Shown here in pieces: positions 1-28,010 of a DNA stretch of 64,000 nucleotides. This DNA comes from Aspidapion aeneum (taxonomy: Eukaryota; Arthropoda; Insecta; Coleoptera; Brentidae). The translations under genes and the position numbers were made by a program. The stretch's first letter is position 1, and each line of letters begins with the position of its first letter. The notes under the pieces were generated by a model. That model did not search any database. It was not told the DNA's origin and saw nothing but the letters and a program-made list of their open reading frames with translations. The DNA lies in NCBI GenBank assembly GCA_963576565.1, contig OY755042.1, positions 99,752,185-99,816,184 on the forward strand, read 5' to 3'.

Positions 1-107
1 TTTTAATTATAACCAAATTTATTTTTATACAAAATATTTTCTTAAATGGAGTATAAATGCATAACAATAATCGTCCAACTACATGGAACACAATAATTTT
101 AGTTAAA

Positions 108-1953
108 ATAATAGGGACCTTTCGCACGTACTTCATTCGCTAACTTTATCCTTTATCAATGTGACGTGAAACGACAGATGTCACGTGATATTTAAAAGTC
201 CAATTTTTACCTTTTGCAGACACAATTTTTATTTGCATTATTTTTTTATCCTTTATTTATCTGTTAAAAACTTGTTTTGTGTTCTGTAGGCAAAATTAAT
301 TAAAACAACTATAGTTAATATTGTATGAAAGTGGCACTGCGTCATCAAAATCGTGGTGGGCGGAAAGGGAGTAGAGGGGTACATACAGTGGCACGCACTT
401 CCTTTAATTTTTTTATTGATATTGATTCTTAAAACGAGGCACTGCACTAACTAGTCATTATTTTACTAGTTTACTTTTTATTATTTTTTTTATGGTTATG
501 CGCACTCGCAAGGAGATCCCTATCACGCTCGAGAAGCGGCAAGTGCGCGGAAATGTTGGTGTATGTTCGTTTTGAAACGGTTCAGGTTGTAACCTGCATG
601 GAAAACTGTTGCAGGGAGTTTATTCCACAGCGATGCTGTTCTCCAGAGATATGAATTCTGATATCATGAGGTTCTTGGTGCCTCTATTTTGACAGTAAAT
701 TGATGGTTACCGTCTGTTTGACGTGTTCGCCTAGTAGGTGCTACTCCCAGGGGGATCATACGTGCCAACTTTTCAGAGCATTTTTCGTGATAATACCTGT
801 AGAAGAGAGATAGTTCGCCCACAGTTCTTCGATATTCAAGACTATCCAAGCTACGGGTAAGTGCGGGGTCATTGATCAGCTTGATAGCTCGTTTTTGCAC
901 GGTGTTCAAAAGCATTAAGGTATGCTTGGGTGCCGCACTCCATATATGTGAGCAGTACTCCATAGTTGGCCGAATCTGGGCTTTGTAGAGTGTCAGCAGT
1001 TGGCTTGGTGTATACAGATGTCTTGTACGAAATAGCACCCCAAGCTTTTGGGACGCCCTTTTAGCTATATCTGCCACGTGCCAAAACATGTTGGTCTCTG
1101 CAGTGACTCCTAAGATGTTCAACTGTCTCTGCAATTTTATTGCTGTCTTCTTCTAAACGATTTCATTAGAAAGGAACGAACATATTGATTTAGCCGGGCT
1201 TTGACGTTTTCTATTCGTTGTTGTTTTGACTGTTTCATGTCAAACAAATTACGACCGAGCTTTTTACAAAACAAATTCCCGTTTTTGCAATTAAATCAAT
1301 ATTTGCGCATATTTTAATATAATTTTGAATTCTCTTTTATGTTTCGGATCTTTATTTATTAGGTAAGTACCTATTTTATCTCTCCTTTAAAATGTCTCAG
1401 TGTTTTATCATACACATATAAAGCGGCACACTGCGTGTACAAAGTGAAACACAAATTTTTTAAGGCTTCTTTACTTAGCTTTTGCCGCAATATTTGGTTT
1501 ACCATAGATATGACGCGGTGCCATTTATATACATCTTCAACTATAGGTCTGTATACTGTGTACTTCTCTTTCTTTTTTTACGCACTTCACAGAACATTGA
1601 TGACTTTTGGTTGATTGTTGAACACTGTTGCCAAACAACATATATCTACCAGTTTTTATATAAAAATAATTTTCAATAATTGGCAGAAAATTAAATCTGC
1701 CGATTACCCCGCTAGTAGCTCTTCAAATAATTGTCTGGTATCAAAAATATTTTATTTAGGTTACATTTTGTCATATAACGTTATATGCGCGGCAACACTC
1801 TTTTAATAAAGGAACTCGAGTCTGCGTTATTCGGCCACAAGTAAGGTCAAACATTATCCTTTAGTTAGTAAGGGATAAAGTTCAAACCAGGTAACTGCGC
1901 ATGCCTCAAATAAAGGATAATGTGAATAAATGGGACATGCGAGAGATTCCTAT
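108..1953. mobile_element. Candidate TIR DNA element carrying a LINE fragment
   Basis: The ends at about 108-152 and 1908-1953 are imperfect inverted repeats. Both run AATAGG, a CTCGCA/TTCGCA block, then TTTATCCTTTA or ATTATCCTTTA. The interior holds a LINE remnant (523-1134) and otherwise AT-rich sequence without a gene. No clear target-site duplication was found, so superfamily and exact ends are open. Confidence 0.3.
523..1134 (-). pseudogene. Non-LTR retrotransposon (jockey/CR1-like) reverse transcriptase C-terminus, broken
   Basis: Minus-strand reading gives the thumb and C-terminal part of a LINE reverse transcriptase, with blocks such as ADIAKRASQKLGVLFR, YKAQIRPTMEYCSHIW and VQKRAIKLI. 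These match the family in which the protein follows the form 'KAQIRP.MEYCSHIW'. An in-frame TGA interrupts it at 664-666, after which the same frame continues with YLWRTASLWNKLP to a stop at 523-525. The open stretch starts at a TTG, not an ATG, and the 5' part of the element is missing, as is usual for LINE copies. It is non-functional. The closest clade (jockey versus CR1) is from memory of the family pattern only. Confidence 0.8.
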
Positions 1954-2437
1954 TAAATCGATTTTTATAGAATTGTTTTTTTAACAGGACAATACTTAAA
2001 ATAAATAGTACTTAAACCTACACTACATCCAGAGTTAAAAGAGTGGGCATATTATCTGGGGCGGTCCCAGACTATAAAAAAAAGGGGGGACGGTTTAGAT
2101 TTTTTTAACATATATGGTTAAAACAAAATCATATTTTTTTCTCAGGTGTGTAATGTGCCACTTTTATTTGTTCTCTGGAAAATGGCCCAACCACACCACG
2201 CCCCTCCCCTCCTGGGACCACCACTGAAATATCGTCAGATCCCAATTGAAACAAGGCCATATGTCTTCGTTTTAAAACGTGGTTAAAATACGAGAGGTTT
2301 TTGAATAAAAAGAATTATAAAATTATATTTAAAAAAAAAACAACCATGGGGTTTGGAATACTGAAGTGCATAAGTTTCTTTAGAAACCCCTTACTCTCTA
2401 AACAGAGTCTCTTTTACCTTTTAAGTTTTAATAAATA

Positions 2438-3362
2438 CGAGGGTGGATCAAATATAAACAAGCCTTTTAAACTTACTAACGGAAAAGTCTTTCAAGATGA
2501 ACGTGGCCGTTATAATTTTGAAGTAGGGTTATTCAGCAGCATGTAGGCGGCTGGTAGTGCCACGATGCTCATTTGGCCAGGAGCAATCGCAATGAGCGAG
2601 AAGAAAGTACACAACAGTGTTGCGCAAAGAATAATCATTAAATTTCTTACACGCGAAAACGTGAAACCTGCTGAAATTCGATGCAGATTGCGAGCCAGTT
2701 CGGAAATAAGACGCTTTCGTGGGTACCTGTAAAAACTTGGTGCAAAGAAATTAACGACGGCCGTGAGCGTGTCGACAACGTGAGTCATCCACGTCGTCCG
2801 CGTACCATCATTTCTGCAGGCAAGGTTGTAGCGACCGTTTTCTGGGACTGGAGAGGTTTTTTGTTGGTTGATTTTTTGCACGAGCGAATAACAATTAACG
2901 CAGCTTACAACTGCAACTTACTCGACCAGGTAAAGCTTGATTATCGCCTAAAGAGAAGAGCACACCCCATCCAAGACGTGTTGCTCCTGCATGACAACGC
3001 TAGACCTGATACGGCAGCTTTAAAACAGGCCAAAATCAATGAAATGCACTGGGCTGTGTGTGCCTCCGCACAGTCCAGATTTGTCACCTTGCAATTTTCA
3101 TATGTTTGACCGACTCAAAGATTCACTGGGAGGCGAGCAATTTCAGACCAATGAAGAGGTGGAGGCATTCGTGCGCAACTGGTTAGATACCCGCCCAGCT
3201 TCCTTTTATGAAAACGGGATCAAGAAACTGTCAAACCTTTGAGAAAAGTGTATTACCAGAGAAGGGGGATGTGTAGAAAAGTAGAAAAAATTTCTGTTTG
3301 GTGTCATGTTTCTAAATAACTAGTTTATAAACAAAGGCTTGTTTATATTTGATCCACCCTCG
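2438..3362 (+). mobile_element. Defective mariner element, TIRs and TA target duplication intact
   Basis: Near-perfect ~28-bp TIRs bound the element: CGAGGGTGGATC and onward at 2438, and its reverse complement ending at 3362. TA dinucleotides flank both ends (2436-2437, 3363-3364), as expected for Tc1/mariner insertion. At 925 bp it is about 350 bp shorter than typical ~1.3 kb mariners, which fits the internal deletion seen in the transposase. It is therefore non-autonomous but could be mobilised in trans. Confidence 0.9.
2593..3242 (+). pseudogene. Mariner transposase, frameshifted and internally deleted
   Basis: ATG at 2593 (MSEKKVHNSVAQR) opens an N-terminal mariner helix-turn-helix region that loses frame near 2690. 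The next frame gives TLSWVPVKTWCKEINDGRERVDN, jumps directly to KVVATVFWDWRG, and thus lacks the block carrying the first catalytic Asp. The second Asp motif survives as LLHDNARP (about 2990). After a frameshift near 3070 the third-Asp block (HSPDLSPCNF) and C-terminus (WLDTRPASFYENGIKKL) follow, ending at 3242. Two frameshifts plus the deletion make it inactive. Family assignment rests on these motifs and on the surrounding TIRs. Confidence 0.85.
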
Positions 3363-3797
3363 TATTTGTAACTAATTTTGTTAATAGTTTTTGAATGAAC
3401 ATTTGAAATTTTAACACCTTTGTACTACTAGCCTACATCGGTTTACTTTTTAAGTGATAACATTTTTAAGTAATGAGTCACAGGCAGAAACCTTTCGAGC
3501 TTCGGACTAAATAAACTAACTAACTAAATAAATAAAAATAGTTTTTGAAAAGACAAAAATTATTACCAGCGAAAACTGTTGGATTTGGAAAGAAATATTC
3601 CAAATCAAACGGAAAAAATAAGTGAGACTCTTTTTTTTGGAAAGCTTTATGTCATGCAAAAAGCTTTTTAAAAAAGTTGTAGAACTTTTTGTTTCCAAAC
3701 TTTTACATTTAACTATTTCAAAAAGAAGTCTAGTTTCCCTGGAAATGGTAAAAACCGCTGATTTATCCCTAAACATTAACCCTATTTCACCCCAATG

Positions 3798-3798
<1 letters not shown>

Positions 3799-3838
<40 letters not shown>
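3799..3838. repeat. (TA)n microsatellite
   Basis: About 20 TA units abut the left end of the foldback element at 3839. TA is also the apparent target of that element, so the run may be an expanded insertion site. Confidence 0.9.
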
Positions 3839-3840
<2 letters not shown>

Positions 3841-5651
3841 GGGTGGGCCAAAAAAAACCGGACATTTTTTTTTTCATTATAACTTTTGAACTATACCATC
3901 GATTTGAATGGGACAAACTGCACTTGATAGAGAATTAATCAGAGTTTTAACAAAAAATATTTTTTTGTCCGCCATCTGAAAATCCAAGATGGCGGACGGA
4001 ATTAAGTTGTACCCTTCAAAGATGCTTGTTTATTTTTATGTTGCGGACATGTTTTATTTATTTATTTAAATCTGTCAAAAAGCTGCATTCTTGCCACAAG
4101 ATATGAATCAGCAAAATCGGTTTAATGGTTCTAAAACAAAATATTTTTGTTTCAACCATTGTTTTGAACATTATACGATTGCCTTGCCAATCATGTCTGC
4201 ACTTATTTCGTTATAAATTCATTACTACCGATTTTGATGAAACAAAAAAGATCGTGATGAAAATTGATTGGTTTTTAAAGACCATCGCCATCTTAAAATT
4301 TAGGATGGCGGACAAAATCATACTTGATTCTTCAAAATGGCGTGTTTATTCTTATTTTCTGAAATTGTTTTAGTTTTTTTTATTCTATAAAAGAGCACTA
4401 CTTTTCTCCTGTTTAACAAGGTACAAAGTAATAAAATCGGTTAAGTGGTTTTCACAAAATCTGATTTTGTTTTAACCATTGTTTTACAAATTATGCGATT
4501 GCATTGCCAATCCTGTCTGCATACCGTTCTTTATAAATTCATTATTATTGAGCCGATTTTAGTGAAATACAAAACATCTTGACGCAAACTGATTGTTCTT
4601 TAAAGTTTGCACCATGATGCTTTTTATTTTACTAAATTCGGTTCAGTAATAATGAATTTATAAAGAAATGAATGCAGACAGGATTGGCAATGAAATCGTA
4701 TAATTTGTAAAACAATGGTTAAAACAAAATCCGATTTTGTGATACCCCCACTTTACCGATTTTATTAATTTGTACTTCTTTATACGGGAGAAAAGTTGTG
4801 TTTTTCTATAAATTAAAAAAAAAACATTTTTGTAAAATAAAACACGCTATTTTGAAGAACCAAATATGACTCTGTCCGACATTCCAAATTTCAAGATGGC
4901 AGAAAATTTCGATAACAATCCTTAAAGAGCAATCAATTCTCACCATGATTTTTTTTATTTCACTAAAATCGGTTTGGTAGACAATGCAATCGTAGAATCT
5001 GTAAAACAATGGTTGAAACAAAAATAGATTTTTTGAGAACCGGCGCTCCGATTTTACTAATTTGTATGTCGTTGTGTGAGGCAAAAGTAGTGCTTTTCGA
5101 TAAATTAAAATAAGAATAAACACGCCATTTTGAAGAATCAAGTAAGATTCTGTCCGCCATCTTAGATTTTAAGATAACGATAAATTTTGATCATGATCTT
5201 TAAAAGGCAATCAATTCTCACCAGGAGGTTTTTTATTTTATAAAAATCGGTTTAGTAGTAATGAATTTATAAGGAAATAAATGCAGACATGATTGGCAAG
5301 GCAATCGTATAATATGCAAAACAATGGTTGAAATAAAAATAATTTTTTTTAGAACCACGAAACCGATTTTGCTGATTCGTACCTTGTTGTACGTGGCAAG
5401 AATGCAGCTTTTCACTAATTTAAAAAAATAATTAAAACATGTTCGCAACACAAGAATAAACGAGCATCTTTGAAGGGTACGTTATAATTTCGTCCGCCAT
5501 CTTGGATTTTGAGATGGCGGACAAAAAAATACATCCAGTCAAAACTCTGATTAATTTTCTATAAAGTGCAGTTTTTCCTATTAAAATCGATTGTATAGTT
5601 TAAAAGTTATAATTAAAAAAAAATTGTCCGGTTTTTTTATGGCCCACCCGG
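3839..5651. mobile_element. 1.8-kb palindromic foldback element
   Basis: The element begins CCGGGTGGGCC followed by an A-run and CCGGACA, and ends with the reverse complement, flanked by TA on both sides. Inverted homology continues inward over most of its length. For example the block with CGATTGCCTTGCCAATC at about 4168 recurs inverted near 5290, and another pair lies near 4500 and 4690. Each arm also holds diverged direct subrepeats (phrases on AACCATTGTTTT, AATTCATTA and AAGATGGCGGAC). No coding capacity is seen. A shorter relative is at 22478-23255. TA flanks suggest Tc1/mariner-type integration, but no transposase confirms it. Confidence 0.8.
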
Positions 5652-6462
5652 TATAGAGATCATTGTTTTACCCTAATAAGGCAAATCGGGTATGATCGGG
5701 TCTACATAATTTTCTTGTTAGCTGCGCTATAGTTTCTTTTGTTTTTAAACAGTTTTTATGCTTTTTTAAAAGGTATGCACGGCACAGCTTTAAAAATTGA
5801 CATTACTCTTTTAGTTTTTTGAATTGTTAAGAGATTTTTGTAGTAGTCGAAAGAGGACGTTGAGGACTGTTACAAAACGATAGCAACGAAAACCTTGTAA
5901 GAAACCATACCACGTTTTTTTGTTTTTACGGGAGATCTGTAATAGGACTAAATTCAATTGGGATTCGTCTATAAAAATGTTTGTAACACTTAGAACTAAC
6001 AAATATCCAAGCAAATGAAGCAGCACTCTTCCTCTGTATATTAGACGACTTTTTAATAATATTGTTTCCTTTTAAAGAGTTCCAGATTTATAAACATTAA
6101 TAAATTGCGAAGAAGGGTTATACATTTATATAGGAATACTGGATTTCCAAGTAATTCAACTATAACACAAAAAATAGTTCTAAGATATGTATGTTTTTAT
6201 TAGTTTTTCTAGAGGCCAATTTTTTTACCAACATGAAATAGTGGCATGAGCTCTAGATTTTTTAATCTTGTTTAAAAATACTTTTTTTTGTAATAACTTT
6301 TGACTTTTTTAGACAATATTTTAATTTTTACCATTGAACCTCTATACAATTTCCCCTGCGGTTTTTGGGGAAATTATAACAAAAAAATTTAAAAAACCTG
6401 AAAACAAAAAAGTTTCAAGATTTTTTTTATTTGACATTATATCCGTATCCCCTCCTGTAAAA
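5652..6462. other. AT-rich intergenic stretch, no gene seen
   Basis: No coding, RNA-gene or clear repeat signal was recognised here. Confidence 0.5.
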
Positions 6463-6790
6463 GGAGGAGTTTCGTAACTAACACAAAACCAGAAAATCCT
6501 TTAAATAATAAGGAATTAATTTACCAAATCCCGTGTGAGTGTGGTAAATCATATGTGGGTGAAACCAAACGTTCTCTACAGGTTAGAGAAAAGGAAGATC
6601 TATAAAGTACTCAATTAGGGGATATTGAAAAATCCGGTATAGCGAATCATGCGTGGTTAAATGATCACAGGATTCATTGGTCTGAAGCTAAAGTTTTGCA
6701 TAAGAAGTAGCATTGGCGAAAAGCTGGGGTGGACAACCTGAATCATTTGTTTAGGGCGAGAATTATTACGTGACTTGATTTTTAGTTCAC
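6463..6790 (+). pseudogene. Penelope-like element fragment, GIY-YIG endonuclease part
   Basis: The frame from about 6519 reads IYQIPCECGKSYVGETKRS, the start of a GIY-YIG nuclease domain as found at the C-terminus of Penelope-like reverse transcriptases. Later blocks (KSGIANHAW, HRIHWSEAKVLHKK) follow after stops and frameshifts. The DNA is closely similar to the GIY-YIG part of the larger minus-strand element at 35148-37166. Only this 3' portion is present, so it is a truncated dead copy. Confidence 0.8.
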
Positions 6791-6812
6791 TATACAAAAG
6801 GTATGTATGTAT

Positions 6813-7078
6813 CATATTGGGTTAAAATCGTTTGAGGTGTTCTTGATATATCGTGTTTTCAAACAGACAATTTATTTTATTCGATGTTTTAGGACCTAAA
6901 ACTCAGATTTTATAAAATTTTAAAAAAATAAATTTTTACGTTTTAATAGTCCAAAACGTGAAAATGTAATTTTTTGTGAGCTTTAGGTCCTAAAACATCG
7001 AAATCGACCAATAAAATAAATTGTTTGTTTGAATACACTATAAATCAAGAACACCTCAAACGATTTTAACCCAATATG
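6813..7078. mobile_element. Short palindromic MITE with ~100-bp inverted arms
   Basis: Starts CATATTGGGTTAAAATCG and ends with its reverse complement. The arms (for example GTTTGAGGTGTTCTTGAT, TTTAGGACCTAAA) are inverted across the 266 bp with a short AT-rich loop. No ORF. The target duplication is unclear. Confidence 0.8.
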
Positions 7079-8109
7079 CATAATTTTACTTAAAGTATCG
7101 ATTTTTGTATAAAAATGTTCTTTTTGTATTTAAAACATTTTTGCCTGTGGCGCAAGTCGCTCGTTGACAAAAAGTGCCACACTGTTCTACAAAGATAAAA
7201 AATTCCTAAGATGTCTTTTTGACGTGAAAAGATTTTTGCTACCTGCGGCGTATTTTTCCGGTTTCAAATTTTTTTCTGTATGATTTAAGTAATTGCTTTA
7301 CTTCTATTTTCGCCTGCGAGCATTTAAAGTATTATTCCTCTAATATATTCTGAAAATTTTGTCTCCAACGTATTTGCTCAAGAAATTTCTGCTTTTTTCA
7401 AATTTTCATTTGTAGTTTAAGAGGGACTACTACATATAATTTTGATATTTGTCTAGGAAAAGTACTCAATCAGGCCAGCGGACTTACTTTTGAGGCTTTG
7501 TATCACTTTTCCGGCACCCCTCCCCCCCCCTCCCCCCCGGGGTCTCACTTCCTCCTGCGTCCACTACCCATGCTGCGTAAAATGCAGTAAAAAAACTATA
7601 ATTAAATAATAGGTAGCTTACCTGTAGATTGGTAAGTTATCTTTCAAACAAAATTGCCTGTAGTGATTGTGAAACGAAAATCAATGACCAGAATAACACT
7701 AGTGAGTGAATTATTTACTTTTAAGAACAAGCAGAATTTTAATGGATTATTCTGGTTGTGTATCACCCCGTTTAATAAATGCACTTATAAAAACTGACTA
7801 AATTCTGATATTTTCGCTAAACCGGCAACGTAGGTTTTACGCTTTTCTGTTCTCCCATGCAATCCTTATGGCCCAGACAAAAATCCTACCCCCAGATAGA
7901 AGGCTGACCACGCTGTACAAATTAAAGAAAATTATAAGAGGATTTAAAGGGACACAGTTAAAAAGACGCCAGATATAATATGTAACTCACTCCAGTCCTG
8001 TTTTACTATGTGCTATGGTTTTTAAAATGACCTTATACACATATACATTTATTATTAAATCTATCAAACAAATACTGTTGATTGAATATTATTCAAATCA
8101 ACGCCAATA
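7079..8109. other. AT-rich spacer with a C-rich tract
   Basis: No gene is recognised. A C-run of low complexity lies near 7515-7540. Confidence 0.5.
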
Positions 8110-9023
8110 GAGTAATTCCACGCCAAATCATCCAATGGGAGTAGCTGCCATGTCACGAAAAAAATCCAAATTTTGATAACATGTATTACTGTCCTTAGGA
8201 ATACCAAATTAATAAATTTTAATTTTTAATGTCGCCTCCTGTATTTTACAGACAACTTTAAAGGTAAAATAAAGATGAAAAAAAGTTGCGACCAGAATTT
8301 TTTTTATTTTGATTGTATTAAATCTAATGTAAAAACAAATTTGACGGAAGAAATCTTTAATATTGGTTGAATGATCATATACAGAAAAAAAAATAACCTC
8401 ACTTTTTTGAGATCGCAAAAATAGTTTTAAAAAAATAGTAATTTTATGATTTTCTCAATTTTTAATTATTTACACCGGTGCGGAATATGGTCCATCAAAA
8501 AAAAGTCTATGCGCACATTAAAGCTCAGTGGCTTGACTATCATACAAGGTAAAAGAAAAATTTCTAGGTCTATTGGTTTCAGCAAACTAAATTTTTAAAA
8601 ATTGGAAAAACCGCAAAAACCTCATAATTGGCAACTTTTGACTAAAAAAATTAGCATGTCTATCTGTCTATTGAAACTTCGCTGGTAGCTTGTTTCACTT
8701 GACAATGTATCATTTATATAAAAGTTAAATAAAAAAGTTGGGTCTATCATTTTAACATCAACTTTTAGGCTATTTGGTTAAAGCATGTAAAAAATCACAT
8801 TTTTTAATTCGGTCGCAAAAAGAAAAAAATTATATATAAAAATCATCGTCAGGGGGTCTTATTTATACCCACATACTGTTTCGTGTGACATCTTAGTTTG
8901 TGGGTTCAAGTACCATCTTCGTACACTGTTGGATATTTTTTTTTAGTTTTAAGAATAAATTTTGGGTGCGACACTGAAATTAATTAGTTTGTCTCTTTGG
9001 TGAATGAAATGGTTCAAGTTTAA

Positions 9024-9197
9024 CAGTGGCGTACGTAGGAGGAAGGGGGGTTGGGACTTAATCCTTCCAAAGCCATTGAATAACTTCTCCTAAAGATTTA
9101 ATTTTTCTGAAAGAAGAATAAAATGGTTTTGCAGGACTTTGCTTTTACTCAAGCCCCCTCTCCCAACCCCCTTGGAAAATTTCTGCATACGCCACTG
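9024..9197. mobile_element. Small CAGTGGCGTA-ended MITE
   Basis: Begins CAGTGGCGTACGTAG and ends with the near reverse complement CTGCATACGCCACTG. The CAGTGGCG start is typical of short hAT-like MITEs. The flanking 8-mers match only partly, so the call rests on the ends. Confidence 0.6.
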
Positions 9198-9574
9198 GGC
9201 ATTAAAAAAAACTAAGTACAAAACTAACGCATGGTAAAAGCCCATGTGATGCGTTTGGAGGTACTGTGAAACGATTTGTTTTACATTAAAATCTCAAACA
9301 AACAACAACTGGACACCATTCTTTCACTCCTCTGGATGATTTAACTATAGATGCTAAATTTACTTCAAGCTCAGAAAAAAAATTTGTTCGGTTTCTGAAA
9401 TTATAGAACTCAACTTCTTTTCCGATTTTTTAAATATGACAGTAGGTAACCACTAAAAAAGTAAATAAACTTAAAAAAAATATTGTGTAGTGACCTTATG
9501 AAGAGAGTTTAGATCATAATTTATTGAACAGTGCTCATATAAATAAACTTTACCTTCTGATAAACCTTAATTTG

Positions 9575-9731
9575 CAGGGGTGGATCTAGAAACTTTATTT
9601 TGGGGGAAAATATCATAATAAATATTTCACAAAACTATTTTGCATAGTGACCAGGAGGTGTGTTCTATGTGTCAAAACTGAGTAAAGTTTCAGATTTGGG
9701 GGGGCATCCCCCCCCCGTAGATCCACGCCTG
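9575..9731. mobile_element. Small CAGGGGTGGATC-ended MITE
   Basis: The ends CAGGGGTGGATCTAG and GTAGATCCACGCCTG are inverted. TAATTTG is repeated directly on both sides (9568-9574 and 9732-9738), consistent with a 7-8 bp target duplication as in hAT elements. The interior has G- and C-runs and no ORF. Confidence 0.7.
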
Positions 9732-10609
9732 TAATTTGTAATGCAATTTAACATCACTAAAAATATTAAAATAACAAAAAAATGTGTAGTGACCTTAAGG
9801 ATTACAGACCCAGATTTTTTATTCTTGTTTTTAAAAGTATATGATACAGTGAAAAATTTACCCTACTTGATTACCACCAGCACCCCGATAGACAGGGTCA
9901 TTTTTGATGCTGAAGTTAAGGGATTTCCCAGACATTCTTAACTTCTTCATGGAACTCCAAGGTAACGTGTATTTTTTAAATATGTTTTATACAAGGAAGA
10001 TATAGTCCTTGAGTATAGCTTTCCAACACTGTATCAAAAATTTAAGAAAACATTACATTTATACCCCAAAAAAATATGAAAACTTCGAAAATTTCAGCGT
10101 CTTTTGGATATTCTCTAAATTACTCTAATTAAGCCAGTATAAAAGATTTTGCGAAACATCACATTTTTTTGAAAACTACTTTTATGCATGTTTTCAAAAT
10201 TATAGGTTAATTTTTTTTAGGTGCTGTTTACTATGAGCATATTTTTTTTCTTTAAAGTCCCATTTTGACTGTTTTTAGACTTTTCAAATGTGTGTACAAC
10301 ATACTAATTAAATTTAAAAATCTAAAATTGTGCAAAAGTGGTTAAGCATAAGCTGTTTCATTTAACAAGCATGATTAAAGAAAAAAATAAAATGTCACGG
10401 CAAAACTTTTTTTGTAAATTGGATGACTTGGCGTGGAATTGCTCAATACGTAATGTAAAGGAAGAATGCTGATTTGTACATTAATTCACTTTCGAAAACC
10501 TCTGACTTGAGTGTTCCTTTTAAAAAGTTTGTTCTTAAATGGTATTTCCGCTTTTCTTAGGGGTTTTCATACCAAAACAATAGGCTTTCATAATTACCTA
10601 CTTCAAAGA

Positions 10610-25947
<15,338 letters not shown>

Positions 25948-26339
25948 TTTCAGGGCGGGGGATGAAGATTAGCGATTCTGTCAGCACCACTGCGGACTGC
26001 GGATAAATGATAACAGCCGGCAGGAAAAAGAAAAGGATTTACACCATTCGAGAAACAAGGATCGAAAATCACCGGTTTTGATAGGAAAATCGATGACTCA
26101 CTGGTTTTTACACTTTTCTATAGGCTTGGCCTGGGAAAATAGATTTCTGCTTATTAATCTTAGGGATAATTCACGTGATAATTCAACAAATTTTCTTGAA
26201 TTTGACTTATCCTCAAATCCAAATCACCCAAATAAACCCTACGGAAATTTTTGATGGGTGTATAGCTTTATCTCGTTTATTTTGGTTTTATCTCTGTTTG
26301 TGCGTCAGAACTACTTGGCAAAACCACAGAAACACAAGC
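25948..26339. other. Region upstream of the ERK start codon
   Basis: This 0.4 kb should hold 5' UTR or promoter sequence of the kinase. I see no clear TATA box or initiator on the minus strand. Confidence 0.4.
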
Positions 26340-27392
26340 ACAGGGGTACGTTCAGATTGAAACGTCGGGCGAGACGTCTTGCCGAGCGAATGACGTCATG
26401 GGTAAATCGCCGGACGTCTTGCCTTTCTGAACGGTATGGATGTAATAAATATAACCTTAAAATATAATTTTTTTTTAATTGATAAATTTGATCAGATTTA
26501 AAAATTTGTTACAGTTTATTTAGTAGAGTTAACATAAAAACAAATAAGTGTTTTTTTTTTGTTTTAAAAAATGAAAATAGTCTTTTGGAGTACCCGACTT
26601 TTCGTGGCTGACAGAGTTTTATTAGTTCCTCTGCTCAACACTTTCAAAGGAAATAAATAAATTTGAAAATTAATAGTTATATGTACATACAAGTGCAATA
26701 TAATATAATAGCGTATGACGAGTGAGAATGCGAAAGAAGACAAATTCTCAAAGTGTTTGCTGTGGCGTTGAGAGATCTTCAATTACATTATATCAAACCT
26801 CTTTATATGGTTACATTATCTACTATTAAATAAAGAATACAAATATTCATCGTTCAAATGTCTTTTATTTTATTTTGAAAGCACAAAGTAATATCTACGT
26901 ATAATATTATTTATATTCCTATAACAATTTGTCCAAATAAAAATCCATTCTCTACATTCTCCTAAGTAGAAACTAAACAGTCAAAATGAAATTCTGTAAA
27001 GGATCCATTTGCATCTGAAAGAGTGTTTTCCTAAAAGGAGTGCTGCTGCAAGAGGATTCAGCTTGAAAAACTGCTTGATACTCTAAAAACAACTCACACT
27101 GCTAAGGGTTATTCCTAAGGCAATTGTCTTCATTGCATGGAGCGATGTGAAACCTGTAACCAATACAGTTTTAAGGGTCGATTTACACAGCAACATAACA
27201 AAAAATGGAATTTTAGGGTTAATTTTGGTATTTTCGGTTCGGTTCGGTTTGGTTCGGTTTTTTTTTTCTGCCAGCTGATTATGGTAAAATAAATAAATCA
27301 GCTTTAAAACAAGGCATTAACTTTATCCATTGTGCTATGTTACTTTGGGTAAACCTTCATGCATACCCTAGCAAAAATCGCACAAAGAAACA

Positions 27393-27968
27393 TACTCTGT
27401 CAATCTATGGGCACCTAAGCTCACAATAGGTACTATAGTTATAGTGTGCGTGTGAGCTAATATAACTGAAAACTGAAATATGTTACCTTTCGTTTGACAC
27501 CACACAGGCCATGTTTTGACTTAAACTCTAATTTTTGAAATCTACACCCACCATTTTTTTTTTCAAAAAACTAAAATGTAGTTTGTTTAACTCCAGACTT
27601 AATTACCTTTTGTTTGATATCACACACGCCATATTTTTACTTAAACTCTAATTTTTGAAATCTACTCCCACCTTTTTATTTGACTTGCTTTCGAAGGATT
27701 TTGTTCATTTTTAAATGGGACCATCTCGACCGAAAACCCGCCTGGTACCAAATTTTATTCAAATCGGGCAAGCGGTTTTTGAGTTATGCGCGTTGGTCGT
27801 TACAGATAGACACAGATAGACAGACACACGGCGCGACAAAAAAATTTCAAAATCATCTGAAACGCAAAGATATATAAAAATTTTTTAAATCAGAGCAATT
27901 TTTTTTTTCGAAAAAAATAGGATCACCATAGCTCACACTACTATAGTATAGTAGTAGTGCGAGCTAAT
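27393..27968 (+). repeat. (CAGA)n-family element, diverged copy
   Basis: Same ends (CTCTGTCAATCTATGGG, AGCTCACAC blocks) and the AAATCGGGCAAGCGGTTTTT phrase as 17490-18277, but one internal subrepeat is missing and the CAGA run is nearly gone. Confidence 0.8.
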
Positions 27969-28010
27969 AGGTAACTAAATTTAATGTTTTCTATACGGGA
28001 TATGAAACAA

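Larger units (their letters stand above)
8110..10444. mobile_element. 2.3-kb TIR DNA element without coding capacity
   Basis: Inverted ends: GAGTAATTCCACGCCAAATC at 8110 and, reading in from the right end at 10444, GAGCAATTCCACGCCAAGTC; ~27 bp match with few differences. A possible 4-bp duplication AATA flanks it (8106-8109, 10445-10448). The interior is AT-rich, has no recognisable transposase, and contains two smaller TIR elements (9024-9197, 9575-9731). It lies just downstream of the ERK stop codon (10610). Confidence 0.7.
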
